Source of the DNA: an uncultured Collinsella sp.
GTDB lineage: Bacteria > Actinomycetota > Coriobacteriia > Coriobacteriales > Coriobacteriaceae
Reading direction: 5' to 3'
DNA: 64,000 bases
Assembly: GCA_934655755.1 (NCBI GenBank)
Contig: CAKUHA010000006.1
Coordinates: 1 to 64,000 of the forward strand
The notes beneath the pieces are model-generated. The model was given only the letters and a program-made list of their open reading frames with translations. It searched no databases and had not been told where the DNA came from. Shown one piece after another: positions 11,446 to 22,153 of this stretch. The stretch's first letter is position 1, and each line of letters opens with the position of its first letter. The position numbers were made by a program, and so were the translations under genes.

Positions 11446-12876
11446 TTAGTTCTCCTCGGTCTCAGTCTCGGCGAAATTCCAGCCCTGCAGGCGGTCCTTC
11501 GCGGTGTCGATGTCCAGGTAGTTCTCCTCGCCGTCCATGAGTCGCGTAAAGGCGGTAAAGAGATAGTGGGCATCGGTGGGGCCGGGCGAGGCCTCAGGGT
11601 GGTACTGGACCGAGAAGCACGGTGCGTCGAGCAGCTGGATGCCCTCGGCGGTGCCGTCGTTGAGGTTCACGTGCGTCAGGCGAATGCGGCCGAAGCGCTC
11701 GTTCATCACGACCGGCGCGATGCCGCGGCGCACCCAGGCGCGCAGGTCGCCATCGGCCGCATGCTCGGTCTCGCCGCCGGAGAGTTCGGGGATTAGCTTG
11801 CCCAAGCTGGGGAACAGCAGGCCAAAGCCGTGGTTTTGCGCGGTGATCTCCACGCGACGGCTCACCAGGTTCATAACCGGCTGGTTGCCACCGCGGTGGC
11901 CGAACTTAAGCTTTTCCATCTGAGCGCCGCAGGCCAGGCTGATCATCTGGTGACCCAGGCAAATGCCAAAGACCGGCACCTTGCCGATCAGCTGCTGCAC
12001 CTGCTCGTAGGTCTCCACCACGGCATCCGGGTCGCCGGGGCCGTTGGACAAAAAGACGCCGTCGGGGTTCATGTCGAGAACCTCACTCGCAGGCGTGTCC
12101 CACGGCACGACGGTAAGGTCGCAGCCGGCGCGGACGAGGCCCTCCAGAATGCCGCGCTTCACGCCGCAGTCGTAGGCAACCACCTTGTGGCGGGCAGGAG
12201 CGGCTTCCGCGAGCGCAAAGTCATGCGTGGCGGGCAGGTCGGCGGCTGCGAACTCGTGAGGCTCGGGGCAGCTCACGGTCTTGACCAGGTTCTCGCCCAC
12301 CAGCGTGGGCGCTGCCGCCAGACGCTCAGCAAGCTCGTCGACATCGAAGATCTCGGTCGAGATAATACCCATCTTGGAACCGTTGTCGCGCAGGTGGCGC
12401 ACCAGGGCGCGGGCATCGACGCCCTCGATGGCGACGATGCCGTGAGCACGCAGATACTCCGGCACGCTGACAGCCGAGCGCCAGTTAGAAGGCGTGGCAC
12501 ACATGTCGCGAACGATCATGCCGCGCATGGCAGGAGCGCTCGCGGGACGAGCAGCGTCACCAGGGAAAGCCGATTGGACGTCGGTCTCGTCGATTCCGTA
12601 GTTACCGATCTGCGGATAGGTCATGGTTACGATTTGGCCGGCATAGCTCGGGTCAGTCATGACTTCAAAGTAGCCCTCGAGCGAGGTGTTGAAGCAGACT
12701 TCGCCGGTCGCGGTGCCCTCGGCGCCGCATGCACGTCCATAAAAAATGGTCCCATCCTCAAGGTACAGGATGCAGGGACCGCAAGTGCCCTTGCTGGTTT
12801 TGGCCAGCATACGCTGGCAAAGCTCGCTGGGCGCGAAGGTGCGGGCAGCAGTGCCCGCAGTATGGTTGTTCGCCAT
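11446..12876 (-). CDS. carA: Carbamoyl-phosphate synthase small (glutaminase) subunit
   Basis: Hydrolyses glutamine and channels ammonia to CarB. The class I glutaminase has the nucleophile C306 (FGICLGHQ) with H426 and E428 (QYHPEAS). At 476 aa it is about 100 residues longer than usual: a 35-residue N-terminal extension precedes the normal start, and about 45 extra residues (roughly 353-398) interrupt the segment between QNHGF and THVNLNDGT. Both additions lie outside the catalytic motifs. It is the first gene of the carA-carB pair, which are separated by one base. A PyrR-type hairpin overlaps its ribosome binding site, implying repression by pyrimidines. Confidence 0.96.
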   Translation of the reverse strand: MANNHTAGTAARTFAPSELCQRMLAKTSKGTCGPCILYLEDGTIFYGRACGAEGTATGEVCFNTSLEGYFEVMTDPSYAGQIVTMTYPQIGNYGIDETDVQSAFPGDAARPASAPAMRGMIVRDMCATPSNWRSAVSVPEYLRAHGIVAIEGVDARALVRHLRDNGSKMGIISTEIFDVDELAERLAAAPTLVGENLVKTVSCPEPHEFAAADLPATHDFALAEAAPARHKVVAYDCGVKRGILEGLVRAGCDLTVVPWDTPASEVLDMNPDGVFLSNGPGDPDAVVETYEQVQQLIGKVPVFGICLGHQMISLACGAQMEKLKFGHRGGNQPVMNLVSRRVEITAQNHGFGLLFPSLGKLIPELSGGETEHAADGDLRAWVRRGIAPVVMNERFGRIRLTHVNLNDGTAEGIQLLDAPCFSVQYHPEASPGPTDAHYLFTAFTRLMDGEENYLDIDTAKDRLQGWNFAETETEEN

Positions 12877-12880
12877 AATT

Positions 12881-12914
12881 CTCCTTCCCGGTCTCTCTGG
12901 ACCGGCTTAAAGGT
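12881..12914 (-). promoter_or_regulatory. Putative PyrR-binding RNA hairpin over the carA ribosome binding site
   Basis: On the minus strand the leader reads CCTTTAAG, then CCGGTC, the loop CAGAGA, GACCGG, then GAAGGAG and the carA ATG four bases later. The stem CCGGTC/GACCGG with TCCAGAGAGA at the top matches the conserved UCCAGAGAG loop of PyrR-binding RNAs. The lower stem pairs CCTT with AAGG, which is part of the Shine-Dalgarno. Stabilisation by PyrR would hide the ribosome binding site, i.e. translational repression as proposed in actinobacteria. pyrR itself is not in the window. Confidence 0.7.
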
Positions 12915-13022
12915 TGGTAGTTAGGCCTCGCGGTATTGTAACCGCAAGTATGTGCCATGGCGTTAATTTCATCGAAATGTTTACGAAATGATAATTATGA
13001 CTTTCTATGCATATTGGTTTTT

Positions 13023-13135
13023 AGGGTAGCTAATTTGGGACGGGGCTCTTTTAGCTACCCCGGCAGATAACGCAAATGGCTTGGTCGATTGACGGCCGGG
13101 CAGCTAATAGAGCCCCGTCCCAAATTAGCTACCCT
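13023..13135. repeat. Palindromic repeat, copy 1 (GGGACGGGGC family)
   Basis: About 40-bp inverted arms starting AGGGTAGCTAATTTGGGAC enclose a 30-base centre. Nearly the same element, with the core TAATTTGGGACGGGGCTC, recurs at 37262-37370. It sits between the carA leader and the terminator of the leftward gene upstream. There is no coding capacity. The rest of the 314-bp gap 12877-13190 is the carA leader and that terminator. Confidence 0.75.
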
Positions 13136-13143
13136 CTATCCAG

Positions 13144-13184
13144 AAAAATCATCCCGCGTGGGCACTCAGCTCACGCGGGATGAT
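13144..13184 (-). terminator. Terminator of the ABC exporter / membrane-protein operon
   Basis: A 13-bp perfect stem (13148-13160 with 13172-13184, containing CATCCCGCGTG) is followed on the minus strand by TTTTT (13144-13148). It lies just after the stop codon of the leftward gene ending at 13191. Confidence 0.88.
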
Positions 13185-13190
13185 GGCTTC

Positions 13191-14150
13191 TTATTTATCC
13201 TGCTCCAGCAAATCGGACGGCGTGCGGTCGGGCTTGCCGCCGCGGAAGATCTCGCGGCCGTGCAGGCGATGCTCCAGATCGCGCTCGGCCTTCTCTTCCG
13301 TGATCTTGGTCTGGCTCACCGCCGGGTCCTCGATCAGCGACGACACCGAGTTCACCTGTTTTTGAATGCGCTCGGCAATCGTATCGTCCATGCTCACGAT
13401 ACGCATCTTCCAGTCGATGCTCGTGGCGTTCGACGAGCTCTTGGTCCACACAAACGTCAGAATGGCGCTCTGGTGACCCTGCGCGGGAAACATGCCGAAG
13501 AAGGAATCGTGCTGAATGTTGCTGTCCTCATCGATATAAGCGTGCACGTTGTACACCACGCGATCGATTTTATCGTTGAGCAGCGCGTTGGTCGCAAGCG
13601 CTGCCGCCTGGATCTGCCCGTTGGACAACAGCTCGAGCTCGTTGGCAGACGACGTATCCAGCACCGTCACCTCAACCGTGCCCGTTCGCTCGTCCGCCTC
13701 GTCCACGGTAAAGTCAAGCGGGAACTGCGTAAAGCCGTTGCCCCACTCAAGGCCGCCCTTCAGCGCCGTGGAAACGGTATCCACCGAAACGCTCTCGGAC
13801 AGGTTTGCGGTGTTCAAACGGCGCATCACGCCGTAGCCAATCTGCATGCCAACAATCAGCACCAGGATGGTAATGACCACAGCCATGGCGGTCTTCGTAA
13901 TGGTATGGCTCACCTGCGAACCCGAAGGGTCATCCTCGGACAACGGGTCGATATGCTTGGCCTGACTCGCGCGGTCCTCGCTGCGCAGCTGTGCCAGCGC
14001 CGCCTTGTCACCGCGCTTGACCGCGGCTTCCTTCTCGCGCATGCGCTCGGTACGCTTTTTGGCGAGCGTAGGATCCAAAACGCCGGATGCGTCGATTTCG
14101 GAGAATAACTCCGTCACTTCTTCCGGAGTCAAAGGGTTCTTGTCAGCCAT
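13191..14150 (-). CDS. Uncharacterised single-pass membrane protein
   Basis: I do not recognise a family. The 319-aa product has a charged cytoplasmic N-terminus (about 1-80) with helical, Glu/Arg-rich stretches, one clear transmembrane helix (about 84-108, ending GMQIGYGVM), and a 200-residue extracytoplasmic domain with alternating hydrophobic strands and no cysteines. The end returns to a charged helix. It begins 19 bp after the stop of the ABC exporter gene with AGGAAG before its ATG, so both are probably cotranscribed. It could be an accessory or sensor protein for that exporter, but this is only positional inference. Confidence 0.8.
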   Translation of the reverse strand: MADKNPLTPEEVTELFSEIDASGVLDPTLAKKRTERMREKEAAVKRGDKAALAQLRSEDRASQAKHIDPLSEDDPSGSQVSHTITKTAMAVVITILVLIVGMQIGYGVMRRLNTANLSESVSVDTVSTALKGGLEWGNGFTQFPLDFTVDEADERTGTVEVTVLDTSSANELELLSNGQIQAAALATNALLNDKIDRVVYNVHAYIDEDSNIQHDSFFGMFPAQGHQSAILTFVWTKSSSNATSIDWKMRIVSMDDTIAERIQKQVNSVSSLIEDPAVSQTKITEEKAERDLEHRLHGREIFRGGKPDRTPSDLLEQDK

Positions 14151-14169
14151 AAACTTCCTGTCATATCAA

Positions 14170-15939
14170 TTAATCGAGCTCATGCGCACGCGCACCTTCG
14201 AACTGCATTCGATAGTAACGGGCATAGGTGCCGCCGCGGGCGAGAAGCTGCTCGTGCGTGCCACGTTCCACAACGCGACCATGCTCGACGGTCGCAATCT
14301 CGTCGGCATGTTTAATGGTCGAGAGGCGATGGGCGATGATAATCGTGGTGCGGCCGCGCGCCAGGCGCTCAAGCGACTCCTGCACCGCCTCCTCGCTCTC
14401 GTTATCCAAAGCACTCGTCGCCTCATCCAAGATAAGGATCTTGGGATTCTTAAGGAACACGCGCGCGATGGCGACACGCTGCTTCTGCCCGCCCGAAAGG
14501 CGGCTGCCGCGCTCGCCCACCACGGTGTCGTAACCCTGCGGCAGCGACTCGATAAAGGCGTCGATGTTGGCGCGGCGGGCGGCCTCGGCGATCTCTTCTG
14601 CCGTGGCACCCGGCTTGCCATAGGCGATGTTTTCGCCAATCGTGCCGTCGAACAGGTAGACATCCTGCTGCACCAGACCGATGGCGCGGCGCAGGCTCTG
14701 CTGTGTCACGTCACGCACGTCCTGGCCGTCGATGCTGATGGATCCGGCAGCAACGTCATAAAAGCGCGGCAGCAGCGAGCACGTCGTGGACTTGCCGCCG
14801 CCCGAGGGGCCAACCAGCGCAATGGTCTGCCCGGGCTTGATGGACAGATCCATGTGGTCGATCACGGGACGAGCCTCATCGCCGCCGCCCAGCTCAACAT
14901 CCTCGTAGCTAAAGCACACGTCGCGATACTCCACCGCGCCGGCGGTCACCTGCAGGTCCGTAGCGCCCGGCTTGTCCTGGATATCCGGGGCAGTCGAGAG
15001 CACCTCGTCCATGCGTTTAAAGCCGGCGATGGCCTTCTGATACATCTCGGCCGAGTTCACAAGCGTCTCGAGCGGGGTGCAGAACAGCGAAATGTAAAGT
15101 GCGAAGGTCGCCATATCGACCGCCTGCAGCTGGCCCTGGGCGACCAACCAACCGCCGAGCAGTACCACGATCACGTAGAGCACGCCCGAGAGCAGGCCAT
15201 ACGTCGCGGTATAGACGCCCATGGCGTGGTACATGTTCTCTTTGGAGGAAAGGTAGCGATTGTTGGAGGCGCGGAACTTGGAGCGCTCGGTCTCCTCATT
15301 CGCGAAGCTCTTGACCACGCGCATGCCCGCCAGCGAGTCCTGCAGCTGCGCATTGATGCCGCTGATCTTTTTGCGGTTGTCGCTAAAAACCTCGCGCATG
15401 CGCATGTTCTGCCAAAACATGATGACCGCAAATGCCGCCGTCACCACGGCCATGGCAAGCGCCAGTATCGGCGCGATGGTAAAGAGAATCACGAACGAGC
15501 CGACAATCTCGATGCCGCAGATGATGATCCACTCGGGCACGTGATGCGCCGCCTCGCAGATATCGAACAGGTCGTTGACCACGCGGCTCATCATGTCGCC
15601 CGAGCTGTTGCGATCGAAATACGCAAAGCTAAAGCGCTCATACTGATCGAACAGGTCCTCGCGCATCTTGGACTCCATGCGCGCGCCCATCACATGACCC
15701 CAATAGCTTACAAAGTAGCGACAGGCGCAACGGATGGCATACATCAGTGCCAGGCCCACCGCAATCATGCCGAGCGCCTGCATAATGGCAGCCTGGCCTT
15801 GGGTGAAGAGCCCGCCGGTCAGATTGCGCAGAATGATAGGGAACGCCAGGTCAATGGCAGCAAGCACCAGAGCGCAAACAGTATCGGCAACAAAAAGCCC
15901 CATCTGGGGCTTGTAGTAAGACAAAAACCTCTTCAGCAT
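14170..15939 (-). CDS. ABC exporter, fused membrane and ATPase domains
   Basis: A 589-aa half-transporter of the multidrug/lipid exporter type; it would act as a dimer in the membrane. Six transmembrane helices fill about residues 15-300. The ATPase domain has Walker A GPSGGGKST (about 367-375), signature LSGGQKQRVAIAR, Walker B ILILDEATSALD and the switch histidine in IIAHRLST. The frame is open further upstream, but the ATG at 15939 (MLKRFLSYYKPQ) is preferred: AAGGTG lies 4 bases before it and the preceding codons are unlike a protein start. The substrate cannot be told. A single half-transporter gene is present, followed by a membrane protein of unknown function. Confidence 0.9.
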   Translation of the reverse strand: MLKRFLSYYKPQMGLFVADTVCALVLAAIDLAFPIILRNLTGGLFTQGQAAIMQALGMIAVGLALMYAIRCACRYFVSYWGHVMGARMESKMREDLFDQYERFSFAYFDRNSSGDMMSRVVNDLFDICEAAHHVPEWIIICGIEIVGSFVILFTIAPILALAMAVVTAAFAVIMFWQNMRMREVFSDNRKKISGINAQLQDSLAGMRVVKSFANEETERSKFRASNNRYLSSKENMYHAMGVYTATYGLLSGVLYVIVVLLGGWLVAQGQLQAVDMATFALYISLFCTPLETLVNSAEMYQKAIAGFKRMDEVLSTAPDIQDKPGATDLQVTAGAVEYRDVCFSYEDVELGGGDEARPVIDHMDLSIKPGQTIALVGPSGGGKSTTCSLLPRFYDVAAGSISIDGQDVRDVTQQSLRRAIGLVQQDVYLFDGTIGENIAYGKPGATAEEIAEAARRANIDAFIESLPQGYDTVVGERGSRLSGGQKQRVAIARVFLKNPKILILDEATSALDNESEEAVQESLERLARGRTTIIIAHRLSTIKHADEIATVEHGRVVERGTHEQLLARGGTYARYYRMQFEGARAHELD

Positions 15940-16123
15940 AATCACCTTACGCGGCTTTACCAAACCGCGTTTCATCTCGACGCTGCAAGTGCTCCATTTG
16001 GACAATCTGGCCTTCAATCGTCGGTCGCGTATATCCATACGCTTCCCTCCTCTTTCAGGCCACCTTGCCTCAAATGGAGCACTTTCGCTGACTTATACAA
16101 ACCTGCGAGGTCGCCCCCGCTTG

Positions 16124-16819
16124 CTAAAGCTCAGCCCCGCCTAGCCTGTGCGCGATGCTGTCGCAGGCCAAGGCGCCCACGACGGTCTTGGCATCCTCGA
16201 TCTTGCCGTCGAGCACGGCGTCGATCAGCTCGTGCAGCGGCACCAGGTCAACGTTGACGAACTCATCGTCGTCGGGGTTGGGCGCGTCGAACTCGAGCAT
16301 CGTAGCCAAGTAGATGTGAATGATCTCGTCGCAGAAGCCGCAGGTCGTGACAATCGACGTCAAAAAGCGAATGCGGCCGGCCCTAAAGCCCGTCTCCTCG
16401 TGCAGCTCACGCTTGGCGCAATCGAGCGGATCCTCACCCGGATCGAGCTTGCCGGCGGGAATCTCGACCGTCACGCGGTCAATGGCGGTGCGGTACTGAC
16501 GCACCAGCACGATCTTGCCGCTCTCGGTCAGCGCCACGACGGCCGCCGCGCCCGGATGGCGAATGATGTCGCGGGCGCTACGGTGACCGTTGGGCAGCTC
16601 AACCTCAAGACGGTGGACGTCGAGGATCTTGCCTTTCCAGGCGCACTCCTCCGAAAGAATCTTCTCGTGCAGCTCGGCATCGTGCGGGTCATCGTCACCC
16701 AGCACCAGTACCGGCTCATCGACGACCTCGCCACCGGGCTCGCCCTCGGCGTGCCCATACGTGCGGCCGTCCTGCTCGACGATCTGCGCGTCCACGAGCT
16801 CTTCGTTCTTCTCGTCCAT
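16124..16819 (-). CDS. Nudix hydrolase, ADP-ribose pyrophosphatase type
   Basis: Hydrolyses a nucleoside diphosphate linked to another moiety, most likely ADP-ribose. The Nudix box is complete: G, five residues, E, seven residues, then RELHEETGF (core KRELHEETGF after GKLDPGEDPLDCA). The preceding VVALTESGKIVLVRQYR and the later CDEIIHIYLA fit the ADP-ribose pyrophosphatase subfamily. About 65 acidic residues at the N-terminus precede the fold and look disordered. The second of two nearby ATGs (16819) is chosen because GAGGG overlaps the first. It starts 21 bp after purD, so the two share a transcript. Confidence 0.88.
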   Translation of the reverse strand: MDEKNEELVDAQIVEQDGRTYGHAEGEPGGEVVDEPVLVLGDDDPHDAELHEKILSEECAWKGKILDVHRLEVELPNGHRSARDIIRHPGAAAVVALTESGKIVLVRQYRTAIDRVTVEIPAGKLDPGEDPLDCAKRELHEETGFRAGRIRFLTSIVTTCGFCDEIIHIYLATMLEFDAPNPDDDEFVNVDLVPLHELIDAVLDGKIEDAKTVVGALACDSIAHRLGGAEL

Positions 16820-16840
16820 CCGTCTCATCCCTCTCGGACT

Positions 16841-18145
16841 TTAGGCATCCCAAGCGTCGCGGCCACGCAGTGCGCGCAGGCCGATGTCGTGGCGCAGGGT
16901 CTTGCCCTCAAAATCAATCTTCTCGCAGGCCTCGTAGGCAAGGTTGCGGGCGTTCTCGAACGTGTCGCCCAGCGCGGTCACGGCAAGTACGCGGCCGCCG
17001 TTGGTCACGAGCTGGCCATCCACCACAGCAGTGCCGGCGTGATACACGGTTACGTTCTCCATAGCCTCGGCGTCGGCGATACCGGTGATGACCTTGCCCT
17101 TCTCGTAGCTGCCGGGGTAACCAGCGCTCGTCAGGACGACAGCCACGGCCCACTCGTCGCGCCAGTCGAGCTCAATCTGATCGAGTTCGCAGTTAGCGCA
17201 GGCCAGCATGACCTCGACCAAGTCGTTCTTAAGGCGCGGCAGCACGACCTGCGTCTCGGGGTCGCCAAAGCGAGCATTGAACTCCAGCACCTTGGGGCCG
17301 GCAGGCGTGAGCATAAAGCCGCCATACAGGCAGCCGCGGTAGTCGATACCCTCGGCGGCGAGCTCGGCCACAGTCTGCTCCATGACCGCCACCATGGTGG
17401 CGTGCTCCTCGTCGGTCACGATGGGCACCGGGCTGTAGACGCCCATGCCGCCGGTGTTGGGGCCCTTGTCGCCCTCAAGCGCACGCTTGTGGTCCTGCGA
17501 GGTAGCCATGGGGCGCACGGTCTTGCCGTCGGTAAAGGCCAGCAGCGAACACTCGGGGCCAACCAGCATCTCCTCAATGACCACGGTGTTGCCGGCGTCA
17601 CCGAAAGTGCCGCCAAAGCACTCGCGCACGGCCTCCTCGGCCTGCGAGAGCTCGGTTGCCACGATAACGCCCTTGCCTGCAGCAAGACCGTCGGCCTTCA
17701 CGACCAGCGGTGCGCCCTGCTCGCGCACATAGGCAAGAGCCGAGGCCTCATCGGTAAACGAGCCATAGGCGGCCGTCGGGATACCGGCGCGCTCCATGAG
17801 CTGCTTGGAGAACAGCTTGGAGCCCTCCATCTGGGCGCCCTCGGCGCCCGGGCCAAAGCACGGGATGCCTGCCGCGCGCACGGCATCGGCTACGCCCGCC
17901 ACGAGCGGGGCCTCGGGGCCAATCACCACGAGTCCGCATCCGTGGCTCTGCGCAAATGCCGCCACGGCTGCAGGATCGCAATCGTCGAGAACAACGTTCT
18001 CGCCACAGCTCGCGGTACCGCCGTTACCCGGCGCGATGTAGAGCTTGCCGGCGCGCGGTGATGCTGCGAGCTTTGCTGCCAAAGCGTGCTCGCGGCCGCC
18101 GCTGCCCAACAACAGGATGTCGATGGTTTGAGTGTCCGCCTTCAA
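16841..18145 (-). CDS. purD: Phosphoribosylamine-glycine ligase (GAR synthetase)
   Basis: ATP-dependent joining of glycine to phosphoribosylamine, the second purine step. The protein begins [31 protein letters not shown] is the PurD hallmark, and the ATP-grasp core follows ([13 protein letters not shown]). A TTG start at 18145 is chosen because AGGAGG stands 5 bases upstream; the frame continues 11 codons further but without a ribosome site. Length is 434 aa, normal for the family. It lies downstream of purA, after that gene's terminator, and upstream of the Nudix gene. Confidence 0.95.
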   Translation of the reverse strand: MKADTQTIDILLLGSGGREHALAAKLAASPRAGKLYIAPGNGGTASCGENVVLDDCDPAAVAAFAQSHGCGLVVIGPEAPLVAGVADAVRAAGIPCFGPGAEGAQMEGSKLFSKQLMERAGIPTAAYGSFTDEASALAYVREQGAPLVVKADGLAAGKGVIVATELSQAEEAVRECFGGTFGDAGNTVVIEEMLVGPECSLLAFTDGKTVRPMATSQDHKRALEGDKGPNTGGMGVYSPVPIVTDEEHATMVAVMEQTVAELAAEGIDYRGCLYGGFMLTPAGPKVLEFNARFGDPETQVVLPRLKNDLVEVMLACANCELDQIELDWRDEWAVAVVLTSAGYPGSYEKGKVITGIADAEAMENVTVYHAGTAVVDGQLVTNGGRVLAVTALGDTFENARNLAYEACEKIDFEGKTLRHDIGLRALRGRDAWDA

Positions 18146-18197
18146 GGGTGCCTCCTCTATGGATGAACGGCCCGCCAACCATACGGGCCCATTACAA

Positions 18198-18243
18198 GCA
18201 AATATACCCCTCGGCCGCCCTCTTGGGCTGCGAAGGGGTATAT
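18198..18243 (-). terminator. Terminator between purA and purD
   Basis: ATATACCCCT (18202-18211) pairs with AGGGGTATAT (18234-18243), with an inner GC-rich hairpin in the centre. On the minus strand the stem is followed by TTTGCTTG. It lies 22 bp after the purA stop codon. Confidence 0.65.
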
Positions 18244-18265
18244 CGCAATAACCGAATAGTGCCGA

Positions 18266-19561
<1,296 letters not shown>

Positions 19562-19643
19562 TTACATTCATGGACTGTCTACGCGTCACAAGCGCGCAGA
19601 AGCACAAAACATTCCCAGTATACCCGTGCAACGGGCGCCTGTC

Positions 19644-21035
19644 CTACTCCTCGGTATGCGCCCCATCAAGCTCATAGAACTTGGTGGATGCCGGCAGGAA
19701 CATCAGGTCGACGTCACCGATCGGGCCCGAACGGTTCTTGGCCACGACGATACGTGTGACGCCCTCGTCGGGTCGATCGTCGCGCGAGGCCTCGGCCTCA
19801 TCGGCGGAGCGGTCCAGGAACATAACGATATCGGCGTCCTGCTCGATGGAGCCCGATTCACGCAGGTCGGACAGCTGCGGGCGCTTGCCGGTACGGGATT
19901 CGACCTGACGCGACAGCTGCGACAGCGCTATGAGCGGGATCTTGAGCTCCTTGGCCATGATCTTCAGTCCACGCGACATCTCCGAAACCTCGACGGTACG
20001 GCTCTCGGAACGGCGTCCTGGCGGCGGACTCACCAGCTGCAGGTAGTCAAGAATGATGATGGCTTTCTCCTTGTTATGGAGCATGCGGCGGCTCTTGGCG
20101 CGGATCTCGGTCACCGTGGTGCCGGGCGTGTCGTCGATCAGAATATCGAGCTTGGACAAGGTCTGCGTGGCCTCGTTGATGTTGGCCCACTGCTCGGGAC
20201 TAATGCGACCCATGCGGAAGTCACTGATCGAGATCATGGCATAGGCGCAAATCAGGCGCTGGGCAATTTCTTTGCCCGACATCTCCAGCGAGAAGAAGCC
20301 GACGGTATAGCCCGCAGCGGCGGCGTTGAGCGCCAAGTTGAGAGCGAACGAGGTCTTACCCACGGCAGGGCGGGCGCCGATGATGATGAGCTGGCCCTCG
20401 CGGAAACCCATGAGCATGCGGTCGAGCGACGGGAAGCCCGTGGGCACGCCCGCGGCCTGGCCGCCCGCCTGGCACACTTCCTCGGCCTCGTTATACGCCT
20501 CGACCATAAACTCGGTCAGCGTCTTATAGCTCGACTTGACCTCGCGCGCCGTGACCTTGAGCAGCTTGCTCTCGGCCAGCTCCACGACTTCCTTGGTGTC
20601 GGTGGGGGCGTTATAGGCCAGCGCGTTGATTTCGTTGGTGGCGCCGATCAGCTCGCGCAGCATCGAGTCGCGGCGAACGATGGCGGCGTGGTGTTGCCAG
20701 TTCACGAGCGACAGGGTCTGGCCCATCAGCTCCAAAATGTACGCCTCGCCGCCCACGGCATCGAGCTTGTTGATGCTGCGCAGGTAATCGATCAGCGAGA
20801 TGGAGTCGATGGGAATGCGGCTGTTGTACATATCGACCATCGCGGTATAGATGGTCTTATGAATGGGCCGGTAGAAGTCATCGGGCTGCAGCTCGACCTG
20901 GGCCTCCTCGACCACCTCGGGCGATAGCAGCATAGCGGCCAGTACGTTGGCCTCTGCATCTTGGTTTTGGGGAAGACCCAACTTGGAGCCGCGGTCCTCA
21001 ACCGTCAGCCCGGTCTCCCTATCGTCATATGCCAT
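19644..21035 (-). CDS. dnaB: Replicative DNA helicase
   Basis: Hexameric 5'-3' helicase that opens DNA ahead of the polymerase. An N-terminal collar domain begins around residue 20 (PQNQDAEANVLAAML) and the RecA-type ATPase has Walker A GARPAVGKTS and the downstream IIILDYLQL Walker B. No intein is present. The length, about 463 aa, is normal. Three ATGs lie close together; the third (21035) is chosen because GAGG lies 6 bases upstream, but 21047 remains possible. Position downstream of rplI follows the common rplI-dnaB order, here split by a terminator. Confidence 0.95.
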   Translation of the reverse strand: MAYDDRETGLTVEDRGSKLGLPQNQDAEANVLAAMLLSPEVVEEAQVELQPDDFYRPIHKTIYTAMVDMYNSRIPIDSISLIDYLRSINKLDAVGGEAYILELMGQTLSLVNWQHHAAIVRRDSMLRELIGATNEINALAYNAPTDTKEVVELAESKLLKVTAREVKSSYKTLTEFMVEAYNEAEEVCQAGGQAAGVPTGFPSLDRMLMGFREGQLIIIGARPAVGKTSFALNLALNAAAAGYTVGFFSLEMSGKEIAQRLICAYAMISISDFRMGRISPEQWANINEATQTLSKLDILIDDTPGTTVTEIRAKSRRMLHNKEKAIIILDYLQLVSPPPGRRSESRTVEVSEMSRGLKIMAKELKIPLIALSQLSRQVESRTGKRPQLSDLRESGSIEQDADIVMFLDRSADEAEASRDDRPDEGVTRIVVAKNRSGPIGDVDLMFLPASTKFYELDGAHTEE

Positions 21036-21192
21036 GAGCATCCTCATTCATATCGCTTGCGAGCATCCATAGTATCAGCCACAGTCCGAAAACGGACCGC
21101 GCCCCGGCAATCATCACCGAACGAAACGGATGAACGGTCCCACAAATAGACCTCACCGCATCGTCTTCTATGGCACTTGCAGAGCGCTAAAA

Positions 21193-21227
21193 AGCAAAAG
21201 GGCGCCCTGGTCTCCCAGAGCGCCCTT
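21193..21227 (-). terminator. Terminator of the rpsF-ssb-rpsR-rplI operon
   Basis: A 13-base arm (21198-21210) pairs with 21215-21227 at 12 of 13 positions (AAGGGCGC against GCGCCCTT). On the minus strand it is followed by TTGCTTTTT. It begins about 30 bp after the rplI stop. Confidence 0.85.
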
Positions 21228-21259
21228 CTTAGAACAAGATTGTTGCGTTGCAGCAAATG

Positions 21260-21799
21260 CTACTCGGCAGCAGCCTCAGTCTCGACCTCGGCGGTCTCGG
21301 CCTCGGCGACCTCAGCGGCCTCCTCGACCTCAGCCTCGGCAGCGAGCTCCTCGGCGGTAACGCCGACGAGAACGACAACCTCGGCCTTGATCTCGCGGTA
21401 CAGCGAGATGGCAACGGTGTGGGCACCGGCAACCTTGATGGGCTTACCGAGCTCGACGCGCTTGCGGTCGATGTCCATACCGAGCTGAGCCTTGATGGCG
21501 TCAGCGATCATAGCGGCGGTAACGGAGCCAAACAGGATGCCCTCGTCGCCGACCTTGACGTCAACGGTGACCGTCTTGCCCTCGAAGGCAGCCTTGGTCT
21601 CGTTGGCGGTAGCCAGACGGACGGCCTCGCGCTTGGCGATGTTGTTGCGACGCTCGTCAAGCTGCTTGAGGTTGCCCTTGGTGGCGGCAACAGCGAGCTT
21701 CTTGGGGAACAGGAAGTTCTCAGCGTAACCCTGAGTGACCTCTACGACGTCACCCTCGCCGCCCTTGCCCTTGATCTCATCGAGAAGAATAACCTTCAT
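21260..21799 (-). CDS. rplI: Ribosomal protein bL9
   Basis: Large-subunit protein. The N-terminal RNA-binding domain MKVILLDEIKGKGGEGDVVEV with GYAENFLFPKKLA is diagnostic, followed by the long connecting helix and C-terminal domain. It is about 30 residues longer than most bL9 proteins because of an Ala/Glu-rich acidic tail (from about residue 143). It is the last gene of the rpsF-ssb-rpsR-rplI operon, 15 bp after rpsR, and precedes the operon's terminator. Confidence 0.96.
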   Translation of the reverse strand: MKVILLDEIKGKGGEGDVVEVTQGYAENFLFPKKLAVAATKGNLKQLDERRNNIAKREAVRLATANETKAAFEGKTVTVDVKVGDEGILFGSVTAAMIADAIKAQLGMDIDRKRVELGKPIKVAGAHTVAISLYREIKAEVVVLVGVTAEELAAEAEVEEAAEVAEAETAEVETEAAAE

Positions 21800-21814
21800 G
21801 ATGCGTCTCCCTTC

Positions 21815-22081
21815 TTAGCCGCGGTCGCGGTTGCCACGAGAGGAAACCACGGGGACGGTGTACGGCAGGAGAGCCATCTCGCGGGCGCGCTTGATGGCGT
21901 TGGCGATGTCATGCTGATGCTGCGTGCAAGCGCCAGTGACGCGACGGGGCTTGATCTTGCCACGGTCGGTCATGTACTTACGGAGAAGCTGAGTGTCCTT
22001 ATAGTCGATGAACTCAGTGTTCTCCTTGCAGAACTGGCAGTACTTACGACGCGGCTGACGTGCAGAATAATCATTAGCCAT
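21815..22081 (-). CDS. rpsR: Ribosomal protein bS18
   Basis: Small-subunit protein that pairs with bS6. The 88-aa product starts [20 protein letters not shown]; the CxxC pair is kept, and [19 protein letters not shown] with the C-terminal [11 protein letters not shown] are characteristic. The ATG at 22081 is preferred over an in-frame upstream codon since the family starts here. It is third in the rpsF operon. Confidence 0.96.
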   Translation of the reverse strand: MANDYSARQPRRKYCQFCKENTEFIDYKDTQLLRKYMTDRGKIKPRRVTGACTQHQHDIANAIKRAREMALLPYTVPVVSSRGNRDRG

Positions 22082-22153
22082 GTCAAAATACCTTTCATTT
22101 GGCAACTTCGGCGAACCGAAGCCGCCTCTCACTCAAAAATAGGTGAACAACCC

